From Gammaproteobacteria bacterium HGW-Gammaproteobacteria-13 (lineage in GTDB: Bacteria > Pseudomonadota > Gammaproteobacteria > Pseudomonadales > Pseudomonadaceae): DNA of 64,000 bases. The notes beneath the pieces were generated by a model. That model had not been told where the DNA came from. It did not search any database and saw only the letters and a program-made list of their open reading frames with translations. Shown in pieces: positions 48,966 through 56,641 of this stretch (within the stretch, counting starts at the first letter, position 1; each line of letters opens with the position of its first letter). Both the position numbers and the translations under genes were made by a program. The stretch lies in NCBI GenBank assembly GCA_002840155.1, contig PGZH01000007.1, forward strand, positions 1 to 64,000. The letters are read 5' to 3'.

Positions 48966-50126
48966 ATGCTGCACACCCTCGCTGTCGCCAACTACCGCTC
49001 GATCAACACCCTGGTGCTGCCGCTGGGGCGGCTCAATCTGGTAACTGGGGCCAACGGCAGCGGCAAGTCCAACCTCTATCGCGCCCTGCGTCTGCTGGCG
49101 GAAACCGCCCAAGGCGGCGTGGTCAATGCCCTGGCTCGCGAAGGTGGGCTGGACTCCACCTTCTGGGCCGGGCCGGAAACCCTCAGCCGGCGCATGCTCA
49201 ACGGTGAAGTGCCAGTGCAGGGTGGCCCACGCAAGGAGGCCAAACGTTTGCGCCTGGGTTTTGCCGGCGATGATTTCAGCTATGCCATTTCCCTCGGGCT
49301 GCCGGAACCGAGCCTGTCGGCCTTCGCCCTCGACCCGCAGATCAAGCACGAATGCATCTGGGCCGGGGCCAGCTATCGCCCTGCCTCACTGCTGGTGGAT
49401 CGCGCCGGGCCAATGGTGCGCGTGCGCGAAGGACGCAACTGGCAGGTTATGGCTCAGCACCTGCCGAGTTTCGACAGCCTGTTCGATCAGATCGGCAATG
49501 ACCCTGCCTGCCCGGAAGTGTTCCAGCTGCGCGAGCATATTCGCCGCTGGCGCTTCTACGATCACTTTCGCAGCGATGCCGAAGCGCCCGCGCGCCAGCC
49601 GCAACTGGGCACCCGTACCCCGGTGCTGCACCACGACGGCCGCGACCTGGCGGCGGCGTTGCAGACCATTCGTGAAATTGGCGATCCCGTCGCCCTGGAT
49701 GCGGCGATCAGCGACGCCTTCCCTGGCGCACGTCTGCGCATCGATATACAGGCCGGCGGGCGCTTTGCCGTCGAACTGCAACAGGAGGGCCTACTGCGGC
49801 CGTTGTCGGCCAGCGAGCTGTCGGACGGCACCCTGCGCTATCTGCTGCTGGTCGCCGCCCTGCTCACCCCACGGCCGCCATCGCTGATGGTGCTGAACGA
49901 GCCGGAAACCAGCCTGCACCCCGACCTGCTGCCCGCCCTCGGCCGGCTGATTATCGCTGCCTCGCAACACACCCAAGTCTGGGTGGTGTCCCACGCCAGC
50001 CGCCTGATCGCCACCCTGGAGCAACACCCCGAGTGCAACGCCATCGTCCTGGAAAAACAGCTGGGGCAAACCGTGATTCAGGGTCAGGGCATGCTCGATG
50101 AGCCAGCGTGGAAGTGGCCGAGTTAA
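48966..50126 (+). CDS. AAA family ATP-binding protein (RecF/OLD-like core)
   Basis: This 386-residue P-loop ATPase has Walker A GANGSGKSN at about 30, a signature-like SELSDGTLRYLLL near 280, and Walker B MVLNEPETSLHPDL near 310, with a switch His in VVSHASRL. This is the ABC-type head found in SMC/RecF/OLD proteins. No Toprim nuclease domain and no long coiled coil are present. It lies 48 nt downstream of polB in the same direction, so it may share SOS control. A DNA-repair or stress role is possible but not shown. Confidence 0.8.
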   Translation: MLHTLAVANYRSINTLVLPLGRLNLVTGANGSGKSNLYRALRLLAETAQGGVVNALAREGGLDSTFWAGPETLSRRMLNGEVPVQGGPRKEAKRLRLGFAGDDFSYAISLGLPEPSLSAFALDPQIKHECIWAGASYRPASLLVDRAGPMVRVREGRNWQVMAQHLPSFDSLFDQIGNDPACPEVFQLREHIRRWRFYDHFRSDAEAPARQPQLGTRTPVLHHDGRDLAAALQTIREIGDPVALDAAISDAFPGARLRIDIQAGGRFAVELQQEGLLRPLSASELSDGTLRYLLLVAALLTPRPPSLMVLNEPETSLHPDLLPALGRLIIAASQHTQVWVVSHASRLIATLEQHPECNAIVLEKQLGQTVIQGQGMLDEPAWKWPS

Positions 50127-50148
50127 CCCTTGGCGGTCAGGGCAGTTC

Positions 50149-50222
50149 GTAAGGTGGATGACGCTTCACCCATCCACCGCTTGCGATCCCATGGTGGATG
50201 ATAAAAGCGTCATCCACCCTAC
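50149..50222. repeat. Long inverted repeat, GGTGGATGACGC family, copy 1
   Basis: GTAAGGTGGATGACGC (50149-50164) pairs with GCGTCATCCACCCTAC (50207-50222), one mismatch in 16, with inner CATCCACC/GGTGGATG arms. The element closely resembles 52526-52595. It lies between the ends of the AAA ATPase and the EamA transporter. Confidence 0.8.
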
Positions 50223-51118
50223 GCTTCACGCACCACTGCCATCGGTATGGCTTTGGGCTTACGAAACACCAGCACGTTACCCAGCATCACCAGCACCAGG
50301 CCGAACAGCGCCGGAGCCGTCCATTGATAGCCCTCGGCAAACACCGAGATATTCAGCGCCACCACCGGGAACAATACGGTGCAGTAGGCCGCGCGCTCCG
50401 GGCCCATGCGCCCGACCAGGGTCAGGTAGGCGGTAAATCCAATCACCGAGCCGGGAATCGCCAGATACAGCAGAGTGCCGACGTAACGGGTGTTCCACTC
50501 GAAGCCGAACGGCGTGCCGCTGACCAGACAGATCGCCACCAGCATCAACGCGCCATAGAGCATGCCCCAGGCATTGGTGGTCAGCGGCTTGAGGCCGGCC
50601 TTCTGCTGCAGGCTGGAGAGCATATTGCCGGCGGAGAAACACAGGGTGCCAATCAATGCCAGACCGATGCCCAGCAGGGTTTCATGACTGGCCTCCTGAC
50701 CGGCCAGCTCAGGCCAGAACAACAAGGCCAGACCACCAAGCCCCAGCGCACCACCGGCCAGCACATTGGCGGCGATCTTCTGCTTGAAGAACAGCCGCGC
50801 ATTGAGCGCATTCCACAGCGTTGCGGTGGAGAAAATCACCGCCACCAGACCGCTGGGTATCCACTGGCTGGCGGTGTAGAAGCACATAAAGTTCAAGCAG
50901 AACAGGCATAGCCCCTGCACCAGGCAGATCAGCTGGCCGCGCTTATCAAGTTTCTGCAGGCGGCCGCTAAGCAGCAGCACGGCAAACAGCACAGCAGCCG
51001 CCAGGGCAAAGCGATAAGCAATGGACGCGGCAATCGCCACCTCGCCCAGTTGCAGCTTGAGGGCGATCCAGGTGGTGCCCCAGATCAGCACGGTGAGCAG
51101 ATAGAGCGACAGGTTCAT
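50219..51118 (-). CDS. EamA/DMT-superfamily transporter
   Basis: This 299-residue inner membrane protein has ten hydrophobic helices forming two EamA repeats. It begins MNLSLYLLTVLIWGTTWIAL with the usual aromatic-rich first helix, and the second repeat contains LVGRMGPERAAYCTVLFPVVAL. A metabolite exporter is the usual function, but the substrate is unknown. The first ATG of the double start is used. It is convergent with the AAA ATPase, with a repeat hairpin between, and separated from arsJ by about 70 nt. Confidence 0.82.
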   Translation of the reverse strand: MNLSLYLLTVLIWGTTWIALKLQLGEVAIAASIAYRFALAAAVLFAVLLLSGRLQKLDKRGQLICLVQGLCLFCLNFMCFYTASQWIPSGLVAVIFSTATLWNALNARLFFKQKIAANVLAGGALGLGGLALLFWPELAGQEASHETLLGIGLALIGTLCFSAGNMLSSLQQKAGLKPLTTNAWGMLYGALMLVAICLVSGTPFGFEWNTRYVGTLLYLAIPGSVIGFTAYLTLVGRMGPERAAYCTVLFPVVALNISVFAEGYQWTAPALFGLVLVMLGNVLVFRKPKAIPMAVVREA

Positions 51119-51190
51119 CAACAGACTCCCAGTAGATGGTTGAGAGTCTGCGCCTGATCAGGCCTGGCGTTCTTGCACAAACTTGCGCTT

Positions 51191-52420
51191 TTAATTCGTC
51201 GGACTACTCGCCCGATGCCTGGGCAGCCCAATAGAAATCAACGCCGCCAGCAGAACAAAAACCGAGGACACCCACAGGCAGGCTTCCAGCCCATAAGCCT
51301 GATAGACCCAGCCCGAGAGCAGCGTGCCGATCAGCCGGCCGAGAGCGTTGGACATGTAATAGAAGCCGACATCCAGCGACACGCCGTCTTCCTTGGCGTA
51401 GCTGACGATCAGGTAACTGTGCAGCGAGGAGTTCACCGCAAACAGCGCGCCGAACACCATCAGCCCACCGAGCAAGACCCACTGCGCCGGCAAATCACTG
51501 TTCAGCCCCAAGGCAATTGCGGCGGGCAACCCGGCCAGCGCGGCAGCCCAGGCGAATGCCGCGCGGCCATCCGGTAACTGACCGCTAGCCTTGCCGGTGA
51601 TGGCCGGGGCGAACGATTGCACCATGCCGTAGCCGATCACCCAGGCGGCGAGAAAGCCGCCGACCATCCAGAAATCCCAACCGAACACGCTGGACAGATA
51701 CACCGGCAGCGCGACGACAAACCACACATCGCGCGCGCCGAAGAGAAACAGCCGCGCGGCGGAGAGAATATTGATCGCCCGGCTCTTGGACAGAATGTCG
51801 CGAAACTTCGGTTTGGCCTTGGCCTTGCCCAAGTCCTTTTTCAGCAGCAATAGGCTGGCCAGCCAGATCAGCGCCAGCACAGCGGCCATGGCCAATACCG
51901 CACCGGTAAAGCCGAGCAGCGCCAGCAACGCGCCGCCCATAAAGAAGCCCACGCCCTTGAGCGCGTTTTTCGAGCCAGTAAGGATCGCCACCCACTTGTA
52001 CAAGGTGCCCTGCTGGCTGTCCGGCACCAGCAGCTTGATCGAGCTTTTCGCGCTCATCTTGTTCAGGTCTTTGGCGATACCCGACAGCGCCTGTGCGCCC
52101 ATAACCCAGGGAATCGTCAGCCAGGCCGCCGGTACGGTGAGCATCAGCAAGGCCGCCACCTGCAGGCCCAGGCCGATATTCATGGTGCGATTCAAGCCCA
52201 GCCGCGCACCCAGATAGCCACCGACCAGATTGGTCACCACGCCGAAAATCTCATAGAACAGAAACAGCGCGGCAATCTGCAGCGGCGTGTAACCCAGGCT
52301 GTGGAAATGCAGCACCACCAACATGCGCAACGCACCGTCGGTCAGGGTAAAGGCCCAGTAGTTGCCGGTTACCAGCAGGTATTGGCGCACTTCGGGAGCT
52401 AAGCGGGATAAGGCGTGCAT
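51191..52420 (-). CDS. arsJ: ArsJ organoarsenical efflux MFS transporter
   Basis: This 409-residue major facilitator protein exports 1-arseno-3-phosphoglycerate, the product of arsenate use by GAPDH. Segments fitting ArsJ are APEVRQYLLVTGNYWAFTLT, GALRMLVVLHFHSLGYTPLQ, GIAKDLNKMSAKSSIK and SKNALKGVGFFMGG. The assignment is strengthened by the gapdh gene upstream in the same unit. The ATG at 52420 gives the usual N-terminus; an upstream alternative at 52444 is not conserved. Unusually, 237 nt of repeat hairpins separate it from gapdh. Confidence 0.9.
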   Translation of the reverse strand: MHALSRLAPEVRQYLLVTGNYWAFTLTDGALRMLVVLHFHSLGYTPLQIAALFLFYEIFGVVTNLVGGYLGARLGLNRTMNIGLGLQVAALLMLTVPAAWLTIPWVMGAQALSGIAKDLNKMSAKSSIKLLVPDSQQGTLYKWVAILTGSKNALKGVGFFMGGALLALLGFTGAVLAMAAVLALIWLASLLLLKKDLGKAKAKPKFRDILSKSRAINILSAARLFLFGARDVWFVVALPVYLSSVFGWDFWMVGGFLAAWVIGYGMVQSFAPAITGKASGQLPDGRAAFAWAAALAGLPAAIALGLNSDLPAQWVLLGGLMVFGALFAVNSSLHSYLIVSYAKEDGVSLDVGFYYMSNALGRLIGTLLSGWVYQAYGLEACLWVSSVFVLLAALISIGLPRHRASSPTN

Positions 52421-52463
52421 CGGAGAAATCCTGTTGTAGTGCACAGGGCTAAGGCAATTTGTA

Positions 52464-52517
52464 GGAGGGGCTTTAGCCGCGACAGCATCTATGGCTAATC
52501 GCGGCTAAAGCCCCTCC
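52464..52517. repeat. Long inverted repeat, GGGGCTTTAGCCGC family
   Basis: Perfect 17-nt arms GGAGGGGCTTTAGCCGC (52464-52480) and GCGGCTAAAGCCCCTCC (52501-52517) flank a 20-nt loop. The left arm with GAC is also found at 19320-19344. It lies between gapdh and arsJ. Confidence 0.85.
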
Positions 52518-52525
52518 CACAGACC

Positions 52526-52595
52526 GTAGGGTGGATGACGCTTTACCCATCCACCGAAAAACAGTGGTGGATGAAAAAGGCGTCATCCACCCTAC
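52526..52595. repeat. Long inverted repeat, GGTGGATGACGC family, copy 2
   Basis: Perfect 16-nt arms GTAGGGTGGATGACGC (52526-52541) and GCGTCATCCACCCTAC (52580-52595) enclose inner arms CATCCACC and GGTGGATG. The element resembles 50149-50222 almost base for base, about 2.3 kb away. Transcribed, it would form a long rod-shaped hairpin between gapdh and arsJ. Confidence 0.88.
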
Positions 52596-52657
52596 AAACT
52601 GTTGAGGCCAGTCGTGGCTCAAGCGGAATGCCGCCCAGCCCCTCTCACAGAGCCTGG

Positions 52658-53662
52658 CTAATCTGCCAAACCGACCATCCGCGCCAACTCCACGGCACGA
52701 TTGGCGTAGCCCCATTCGTTGTCGTACCAGGCGTAGAGTTTCACCTGGGTGCCGTTGACCACCATGGTCGACAGCGCATCGATAATCGAAGAGCGCGGAT
52801 CGGTGCGGTAGTCGATGGACACCAGCGGCCGCGATTCATAGCCCAGAATCCCCGCCAGCGGGCCATCGGCGGCCGCTTTAAACAGCGCATTGACCTCCTC
52901 CTCCGTAGTGGCGCGCTCTACTTCGAACACGCAGTCGGTCAGCGAGGCGTTAGCCAGCGGTACACGCACCGCGTGGCCGTTGAGCTTGCCGCGCAGCTCG
53001 GGGAATATCTCGGCAATCGCCGTGGCCGAGCCGGTGCTGGTGGGGATCAGGCTCATACCCGAGGCACGGGCGCGGCGCAGATCCTTGTGCGGCGTATCGA
53101 GGATGCTCTGGGTGTTGGTCAGGTCGTGGATGGTGGTGATCGAACCGTGGCGGATGCCGAGGTTTTCGTGGATTACCTTGACCACCGGGGCCAGGCAGTT
53201 GGTGGTGCAGGAGGCGGCGGTGACGATGCGGTGTTGCGCCGGGTCGAACAGCTGCTGGTTGACGCCCATCACGATATTCAGCGCGCCCTGCTCTTTCACA
53301 GGCGCGCAGACCACTACGCGCTTTACGCCTTGGTCGAGATAGGCCTGCAGCACCGCAACGGTTTTCATTTTGCCGCTGGCCTCGATCACCAGATCGCAGC
53401 CGCTCCAGTCGGTATCACTGATGGCCTTGTTGGCCGTGACCTGAATGCGTTTGCCGTCGATCAGGATGCACTCGCCCTCACTGCTCGCCTCGTGCTGCCA
53501 GCGGCCATGCACCGAGTCGAAATTGATCAGATGGGCGTGGGTTGCGGCGTCACCTGCCGGGTCGTTGATCTGCACAAACTCGAACTCCGGCCAGCCCCAG
53601 GCAGCGCGCAGCGCCAGACGACCGATACGACCAAAACCGTTGATACCTACCTTGATAGCCAT
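52658..53662 (-). CDS. gapdh: ArsJ-associated glyceraldehyde-3-phosphate dehydrogenase
   Basis: This is a 334-residue GAPDH. It has the Rossmann motif INGFGRIGR near residue 7, the active-site Cys in SCTTNCLAP (near 155), the catalytic His in the following [11 protein letters not shown] region and the C-terminal [11 protein letters not shown]. In ars operons such GAPDHs form 1-arseno-3-phosphoglycerate from arsenate and glyceraldehyde 3-phosphate for ArsJ export. The neighbouring arsJ and ars genes support that role over glycolysis. It follows the ynfA-family gene by 24 nt. Confidence 0.93.
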   Translation of the reverse strand: MAIKVGINGFGRIGRLALRAAWGWPEFEFVQINDPAGDAATHAHLINFDSVHGRWQHEASSEGECILIDGKRIQVTANKAISDTDWSGCDLVIEASGKMKTVAVLQAYLDQGVKRVVVCAPVKEQGALNIVMGVNQQLFDPAQHRIVTAASCTTNCLAPVVKVIHENLGIRHGSITTIHDLTNTQSILDTPHKDLRRARASGMSLIPTSTGSATAIAEIFPELRGKLNGHAVRVPLANASLTDCVFEVERATTEEEVNALFKAAADGPLAGILGYESRPLVSIDYRTDPRSSIIDALSTMVVNGTQVKLYAWYDNEWGYANRAVELARMVGLAD

Positions 53663-53686
53663 AAACCAATTCCCTCTACAACGTGA

Positions 53687-54013
53687 TTAGGCGCTACGCG
53701 GCGCAAACATAATGATCGCCATACCGAGCATGGCCACAGCCGCGCCCAGCAGGTCCCAATGGGTCGGGCGAATGCCGTCCACCAGCCACAGCCAGATAAT
53801 CGCCATCGCCACATACACCCCGCCGTAAGCGGCATACACCCGCCCGGCGGCGGTCGGGTGCAGGGTCAGCAGCCAGGCGAACAGCGCCAGGGCGGCGGCG
53901 GCCGGCAGCAGTAACCAGATGCTCTTGCCCTGCTTGAGCCACAGGTACGGCAGGTAGCAACCGATGATTTCGGCCAGGGCCGTGAGGGCGAACAGGCCCA
54001 GGGTGTTGAGCAT
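53687..54013 (-). CDS. YnfA/UPF0060-family membrane protein
   Basis: This 108-residue protein has four membrane helices and the YnfA pattern: [40 protein letters not shown] and [20 protein letters not shown]. YnfA is related to small multidrug resistance exporters. GAGGTGAG precedes the ATG, and the gene starts only 7 nt after the phosphatase stop. Placed inside the ars operon, it might move an arsenic compound or balance ions; this is inference from position. Confidence 0.88.
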   Translation of the reverse strand: MLNTLGLFALTALAEIIGCYLPYLWLKQGKSIWLLLPAAAALALFAWLLTLHPTAAGRVYAAYGGVYVAMAIIWLWLVDGIRPTHWDLLGAAVAMLGMAIIMFAPRSA

Positions 54014-54020
54014 GCTCACC

Positions 54021-54515
54021 TCAGTTGCCGAACTGGGCGATCCAGCCCGCATGGGCCGGATGCTGAATGGCTTTCGGCCGCAGCGCTTGCACCAGGCTGA
54101 TGGCCTCGTCGCGAGCGATGCCCAGCTCGATGAGGATGCGTGCAGCAATCAGCCCGGTGCGCCCGGAGCCGCCCTTGCAGTGAATGGCGATGGCCTTGTC
54201 GGCGGCCAGCAGCTCAGCAATCTGCGCCATGGCCGCCGGCCAGGCGGCGTCGAAATCCGCCTGCGGCACCTGCTCATCGGCCACCGGCAGATGCAGCCAG
54301 AGCAAACCTTGCGCGGCGCACAGCGCGGGCAACTCGCTGGCGGCATTGAGTTCCAGCTCGGCGGACGGCATCAAGGTCAGCACCGCATCGGCGCCGGCCT
54401 GTTGCAGGGTGCTCAGGGCGCTGTCGATGCTGCTGTCCTTGGTGCCTGGGCACGGCGTGAAGATCAACCGACCGGGACGATTGGCAATGCTGAGAACATC
54501 AAAAGGATGGGACAT
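54021..54515 (-). CDS. PTP/DSP-fold phosphatase in the ars operon
   Basis: This 164-residue protein has the protein-tyrosine/dual-specificity phosphatase signature [10 protein letters not shown] (about 115-124), with catalytic Cys and Arg, a preceding [12 protein letters not shown] helix, and a possible general-acid Asp in [15 protein letters not shown]. It is a different fold from the two ArsC proteins in the same operon. Its substrate is unknown; phosphorylated small molecules or protein tyrosines are both possible. It starts 18 nt after arsH and is followed by the YnfA-family gene after 7 nt. Confidence 0.85.
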   Translation of the reverse strand: MSHPFDVLSIANRPGRLIFTPCPGTKDSSIDSALSTLQQAGADAVLTLMPSAELELNAASELPALCAAQGLLWLHLPVADEQVPQADFDAAWPAAMAQIAELLAADKAIAIHCKGGSGRTGLIAARILIELGIARDEAISLVQALRPKAIQHPAHAGWIAQFGN

Positions 54516-54533
54516 GCGGAGTGATCCTGAGAA

Positions 54534-55244
54534 TTAAATGGAAGCCTGATTGACCCGTTTGCTCAGCTGCTCGGCCGATTCCTTGCGCTCGGAGTAGCGG
54601 TCCACCAGGTAGTCCGCCTGGCCGCGCAGCAGCAGGGTGAACTTGACCAGCTCCTCCATCACGTCGACCACGCGGTCGTAATAGGCCGAAGGCTTCATCC
54701 GCCCGGCGTCGTCAAACTCGAGAAAGGCCTTGGCCACCGAGGACTGATTGGGGATGGTGAACATGCGCATCCAGCGCCCCAGCACGCGCATCTGGTTCAG
54801 CGCATTGAAGGATTGCGAGCCGCCGCTGACCTGCATCAGCGCCAGAGTCTTGCCCTGGGTCGGGCGCACAGCGCCCATGCTCAGGGGAATCCAGTCGATC
54901 TGCGATTTGAACACCCCGGTCATCGCGCCATGCCGCTCGGGCGAGCACCAGACCATGCCCTCGCTCCACAGCACCAGCTCGCGCAGCTCCTGCACCTTGG
55001 GGTGATCCTCGGATGCGTCGTCCGGCAGCGGCAGGCCGCTGGGGTTGAAGATCCGCGCTTCGGCACCGAACTGCTCAAGCAGGCGTGCGGCTTCTTCAGT
55101 CAGCAGACGGCTGTAGGAGCGTGCGCGGTTGGAGCCATACAGCAGCAGAATGCGTGGCTTGTGTGTGACGGGCGGTTTGGCCAGCTGCTCGTGATCCGGC
55201 AGATCAAGCAGCTCGGGGTCGATATTCGGCAGTTCGGGGTACAT
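54534..55244 (-). CDS. arsH: ArsH NADPH-dependent flavoprotein
   Basis: This 236-residue FMN oxidoreductase of the NADPH-dependent FMN reductase family oxidises trivalent organoarsenicals in P. putida. Motifs are [20 protein letters not shown] (FMN phosphate binding), [27 protein letters not shown] and [11 protein letters not shown]. The ATG with AGGAG ahead (MYPELPN) is preferred to an ATG five codons upstream that overlaps the arsC stop. It follows arsC in the minus-strand operon. Confidence 0.93.
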   Translation of the reverse strand: MYPELPNIDPELLDLPDHEQLAKPPVTHKPRILLLYGSNRARSYSRLLTEEAARLLEQFGAEARIFNPSGLPLPDDASEDHPKVQELRELVLWSEGMVWCSPERHGAMTGVFKSQIDWIPLSMGAVRPTQGKTLALMQVSGGSQSFNALNQMRVLGRWMRMFTIPNQSSVAKAFLEFDDAGRMKPSAYYDRVVDVMEELVKFTLLLRGQADYLVDRYSERKESAEQLSKRVNQASI

Positions 55245-55258
55245 AAAATCTCCTGGCA

Positions 55259-55729
55259 TCAGAGGCTGGCGATACGGCGCAACTCGGCCTGCAGCGCCTC
55301 GCGGCTGAGGGTGGTCGGCTGGGCCGCGAAGAAGGCCTTGAGGCGGGTCTGGATAAGCGCCACGCTGGCATCGAAAGCGGCGTCGATCTGCGCGGGCGTG
55401 CCGGTCAGTTCAGATGGATCAGCCAAGCCCCAATGCGCCTTGAGCGCAGGCCCGAAGAACACTGGGCAGGCATCGCCAGCGGCCTTGTCGCACACAGTAA
55501 TCACCAGCTCCGGCGCCAGTTCGGCGTGTGCTTCAGTGCCTTTGCTGCTCAGCCCAGCAGTGGCCACACCAGCGCGGCGCAAGGCCGCCAAGGCCTGCGG
55601 ATGCACCTCGCCCTTGGGCTGGCTACCCGCGCTATAGGCGCGCATACCGGCGGGCGCCAGGTGGTTAAACAGCGCCTCGGAGAGGATGCTGCGGCAGCTG
55701 TTGGCGGTGCAGAGAAACAGGACGTTCAT
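55259..55729 (-). CDS. arsC: Thioredoxin-type arsenate reductase ArsC
   Basis: This is a 156-residue low-molecular-weight-phosphatase-fold arsenate reductase. The P-loop CTANSCRS gives the nucleophile Cys7 and Arg13, and the redox pair is Cys80 and Cys88 in [13 protein letters not shown]. An FFG segment follows. Three such cysteines define the thioredoxin-coupled class, as in S. aureus ArsC. It reduces arsenate to arsenite for Acr3. It lies 20 nt after arsR. Confidence 0.92.
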   Translation of the reverse strand: MNVLFLCTANSCRSILSEALFNHLAPAGMRAYSAGSQPKGEVHPQALAALRRAGVATAGLSSKGTEAHAELAPELVITVCDKAAGDACPVFFGPALKAHWGLADPSELTGTPAQIDAAFDASVALIQTRLKAFFAAQPTTLSREALQAELRRIASL

Positions 55730-55749
55730 GACATTCCTTGATAGCGGAC

Positions 55750-56106
55750 TCAGCCGCAGATGTTCTGCCGCTCGGGACGATTGCGCATGCTCTGCAGCTT
55801 CTCGCTATTGACTGCCAGCCAGGGCTGATTAGCCTGCACAACCACCTGCAACATCTGCTGCGCCCACTCGGGCAGCTGCGGGTGCAGGCGGTAATACACC
55901 CACTGACCACGGCGCTGGTCTTCCAGCAGACCGCAGCTGCGCAGTTGCGCCAGGTGGCGGGAAATCTTCGGCTGACTGTCTTCCAATGCAGTGGTCAGCT
56001 CGCACACGCACAGTTCACCCTCGGCGGCGATCAGCAGGGTCATGCGCGCGCGGGTTTCATCGGCCAGGCATTTGAAAACAGTCAGAGGGCTTATAGGTTC
56101 AAGCAT
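55750..56106 (-). CDS. arsR: ArsR arsenite-responsive repressor
   Basis: This 118-residue winged HTH repressor has the arsenite-binding Cys pair in ELCVCELTTAL (Cys33 and Cys35). Its DNA-recognition helix lies in QPKISRHLAQLRSCGLL, and WVYYRLHP forms the wing. It should release the operator when As(III) binds. It overlaps the upstream ArsC-like gene by 8 nt. It ends with a Cys-containing tail (RQNICG). Its likely operator is the tandem repeat at 56568-56599. Confidence 0.93.
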   Translation of the reverse strand: MLEPISPLTVFKCLADETRARMTLLIAAEGELCVCELTTALEDSQPKISRHLAQLRSCGLLEDQRRGQWVYYRLHPQLPEWAQQMLQVVVQANQPWLAVNSEKLQSMRNRPERQNICG

Positions 56107-56527
56107 CGGGGGCTCCGCGTTTGCTCTTGACCAAGACGAACATCTTGATGCGTTCGTGAATCTCGTGAAGCGTGTGCTTGTAGGCATTGGCCTGCTGGCT
56201 GGTGGCCGGGTCGGCGAAGTTCCAGGCGAGGTACTCGCCGGCACCCGGCAAGGTGCTGCACTCGAAGGCGGACTTGTCGCACAGGGTGATGACGTAATCG
56301 AAACGCTCACCGGCAAACTCATCCAGCGACTTGCTGCGCAGGCCATCGCTAGCAACCCCCAACTGCTCCAGCGCCAGACGCGCACGCCGGTCAACCTCAT
56401 CAGGCAGGGTGCCGGCGCTGAACACCTCATAGCCCTCCGGGTCGGTATGGCGCAGCAAGGCTTCGGCCATTTGCGAACGGGCCGAGTTGGCCACGCAGAG
56501 AAATAACACGCGGGTTTTCGATGTCAT
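56099..56527 (-). CDS. Second ArsC-like low-molecular-weight phosphatase/arsenate reductase
   Basis: This 142-residue protein is the first gene of the minus-strand ars unit. The P-loop is CVANSARS with Cys11, and a redox pair Cys83 and Cys90 appears in ITLCDKSAFECSTLPG. The cysteine triad matches thioredoxin-coupled ArsC, although sequence differs clearly from the arsC at 55259. It may be a second reductase with a different reductant preference, or a protein-tyrosine phosphatase. A much longer open frame upstream is antisense to arsO and was not used. Confidence 0.88.
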   Translation of the reverse strand: MTSKTRVLFLCVANSARSQMAEALLRHTDPEGYEVFSAGTLPDEVDRRARLALEQLGVASDGLRSKSLDEFAGERFDYVITLCDKSAFECSTLPGAGEYLAWNFADPATSQQANAYKHTLHEIHERIKMFVLVKSKRGAPDA

Positions 56528-56558
56528 TGCAGCAGCGCCATTAAAATTCGATTTGGCG

Positions 56559-56587
56559 AATATATTAAAAACCATATATCTTGTAAA
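56559..56587 (-). promoter_or_regulatory. Promoter of the minus-strand ars unit
   Basis: TTTACA (56587-56582) and TATATT (56564-56559) are separated by 17 nt on the minus strand, 32 nt before the first ars gene. The spacer is covered by one copy of the tandem repeat, so a repressor there would block RNA polymerase. Confidence 0.6.
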
Positions 56588-56599
56588 CCAAATATCTTG
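56568..56599. promoter_or_regulatory. Tandem 16-bp repeats, probable ArsR operator
   Basis: Two abutting direct repeats, AAAACCATATATCTTG (56568-56583) and TAAACCAAATATCTTG (56584-56599), match at 14 of 16 bases. They lie in the arsC-like/arsO intergenic region over the minus-strand promoter and next to a TTGACA (56597-56602) facing arsO. ArsR could therefore regulate both directions. Confidence 0.55.
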
Positions 56600-56641
56600 A
56601 CACCCCCACTCGCCACAAGCGGGTAACCAAGGAGCGATTGC

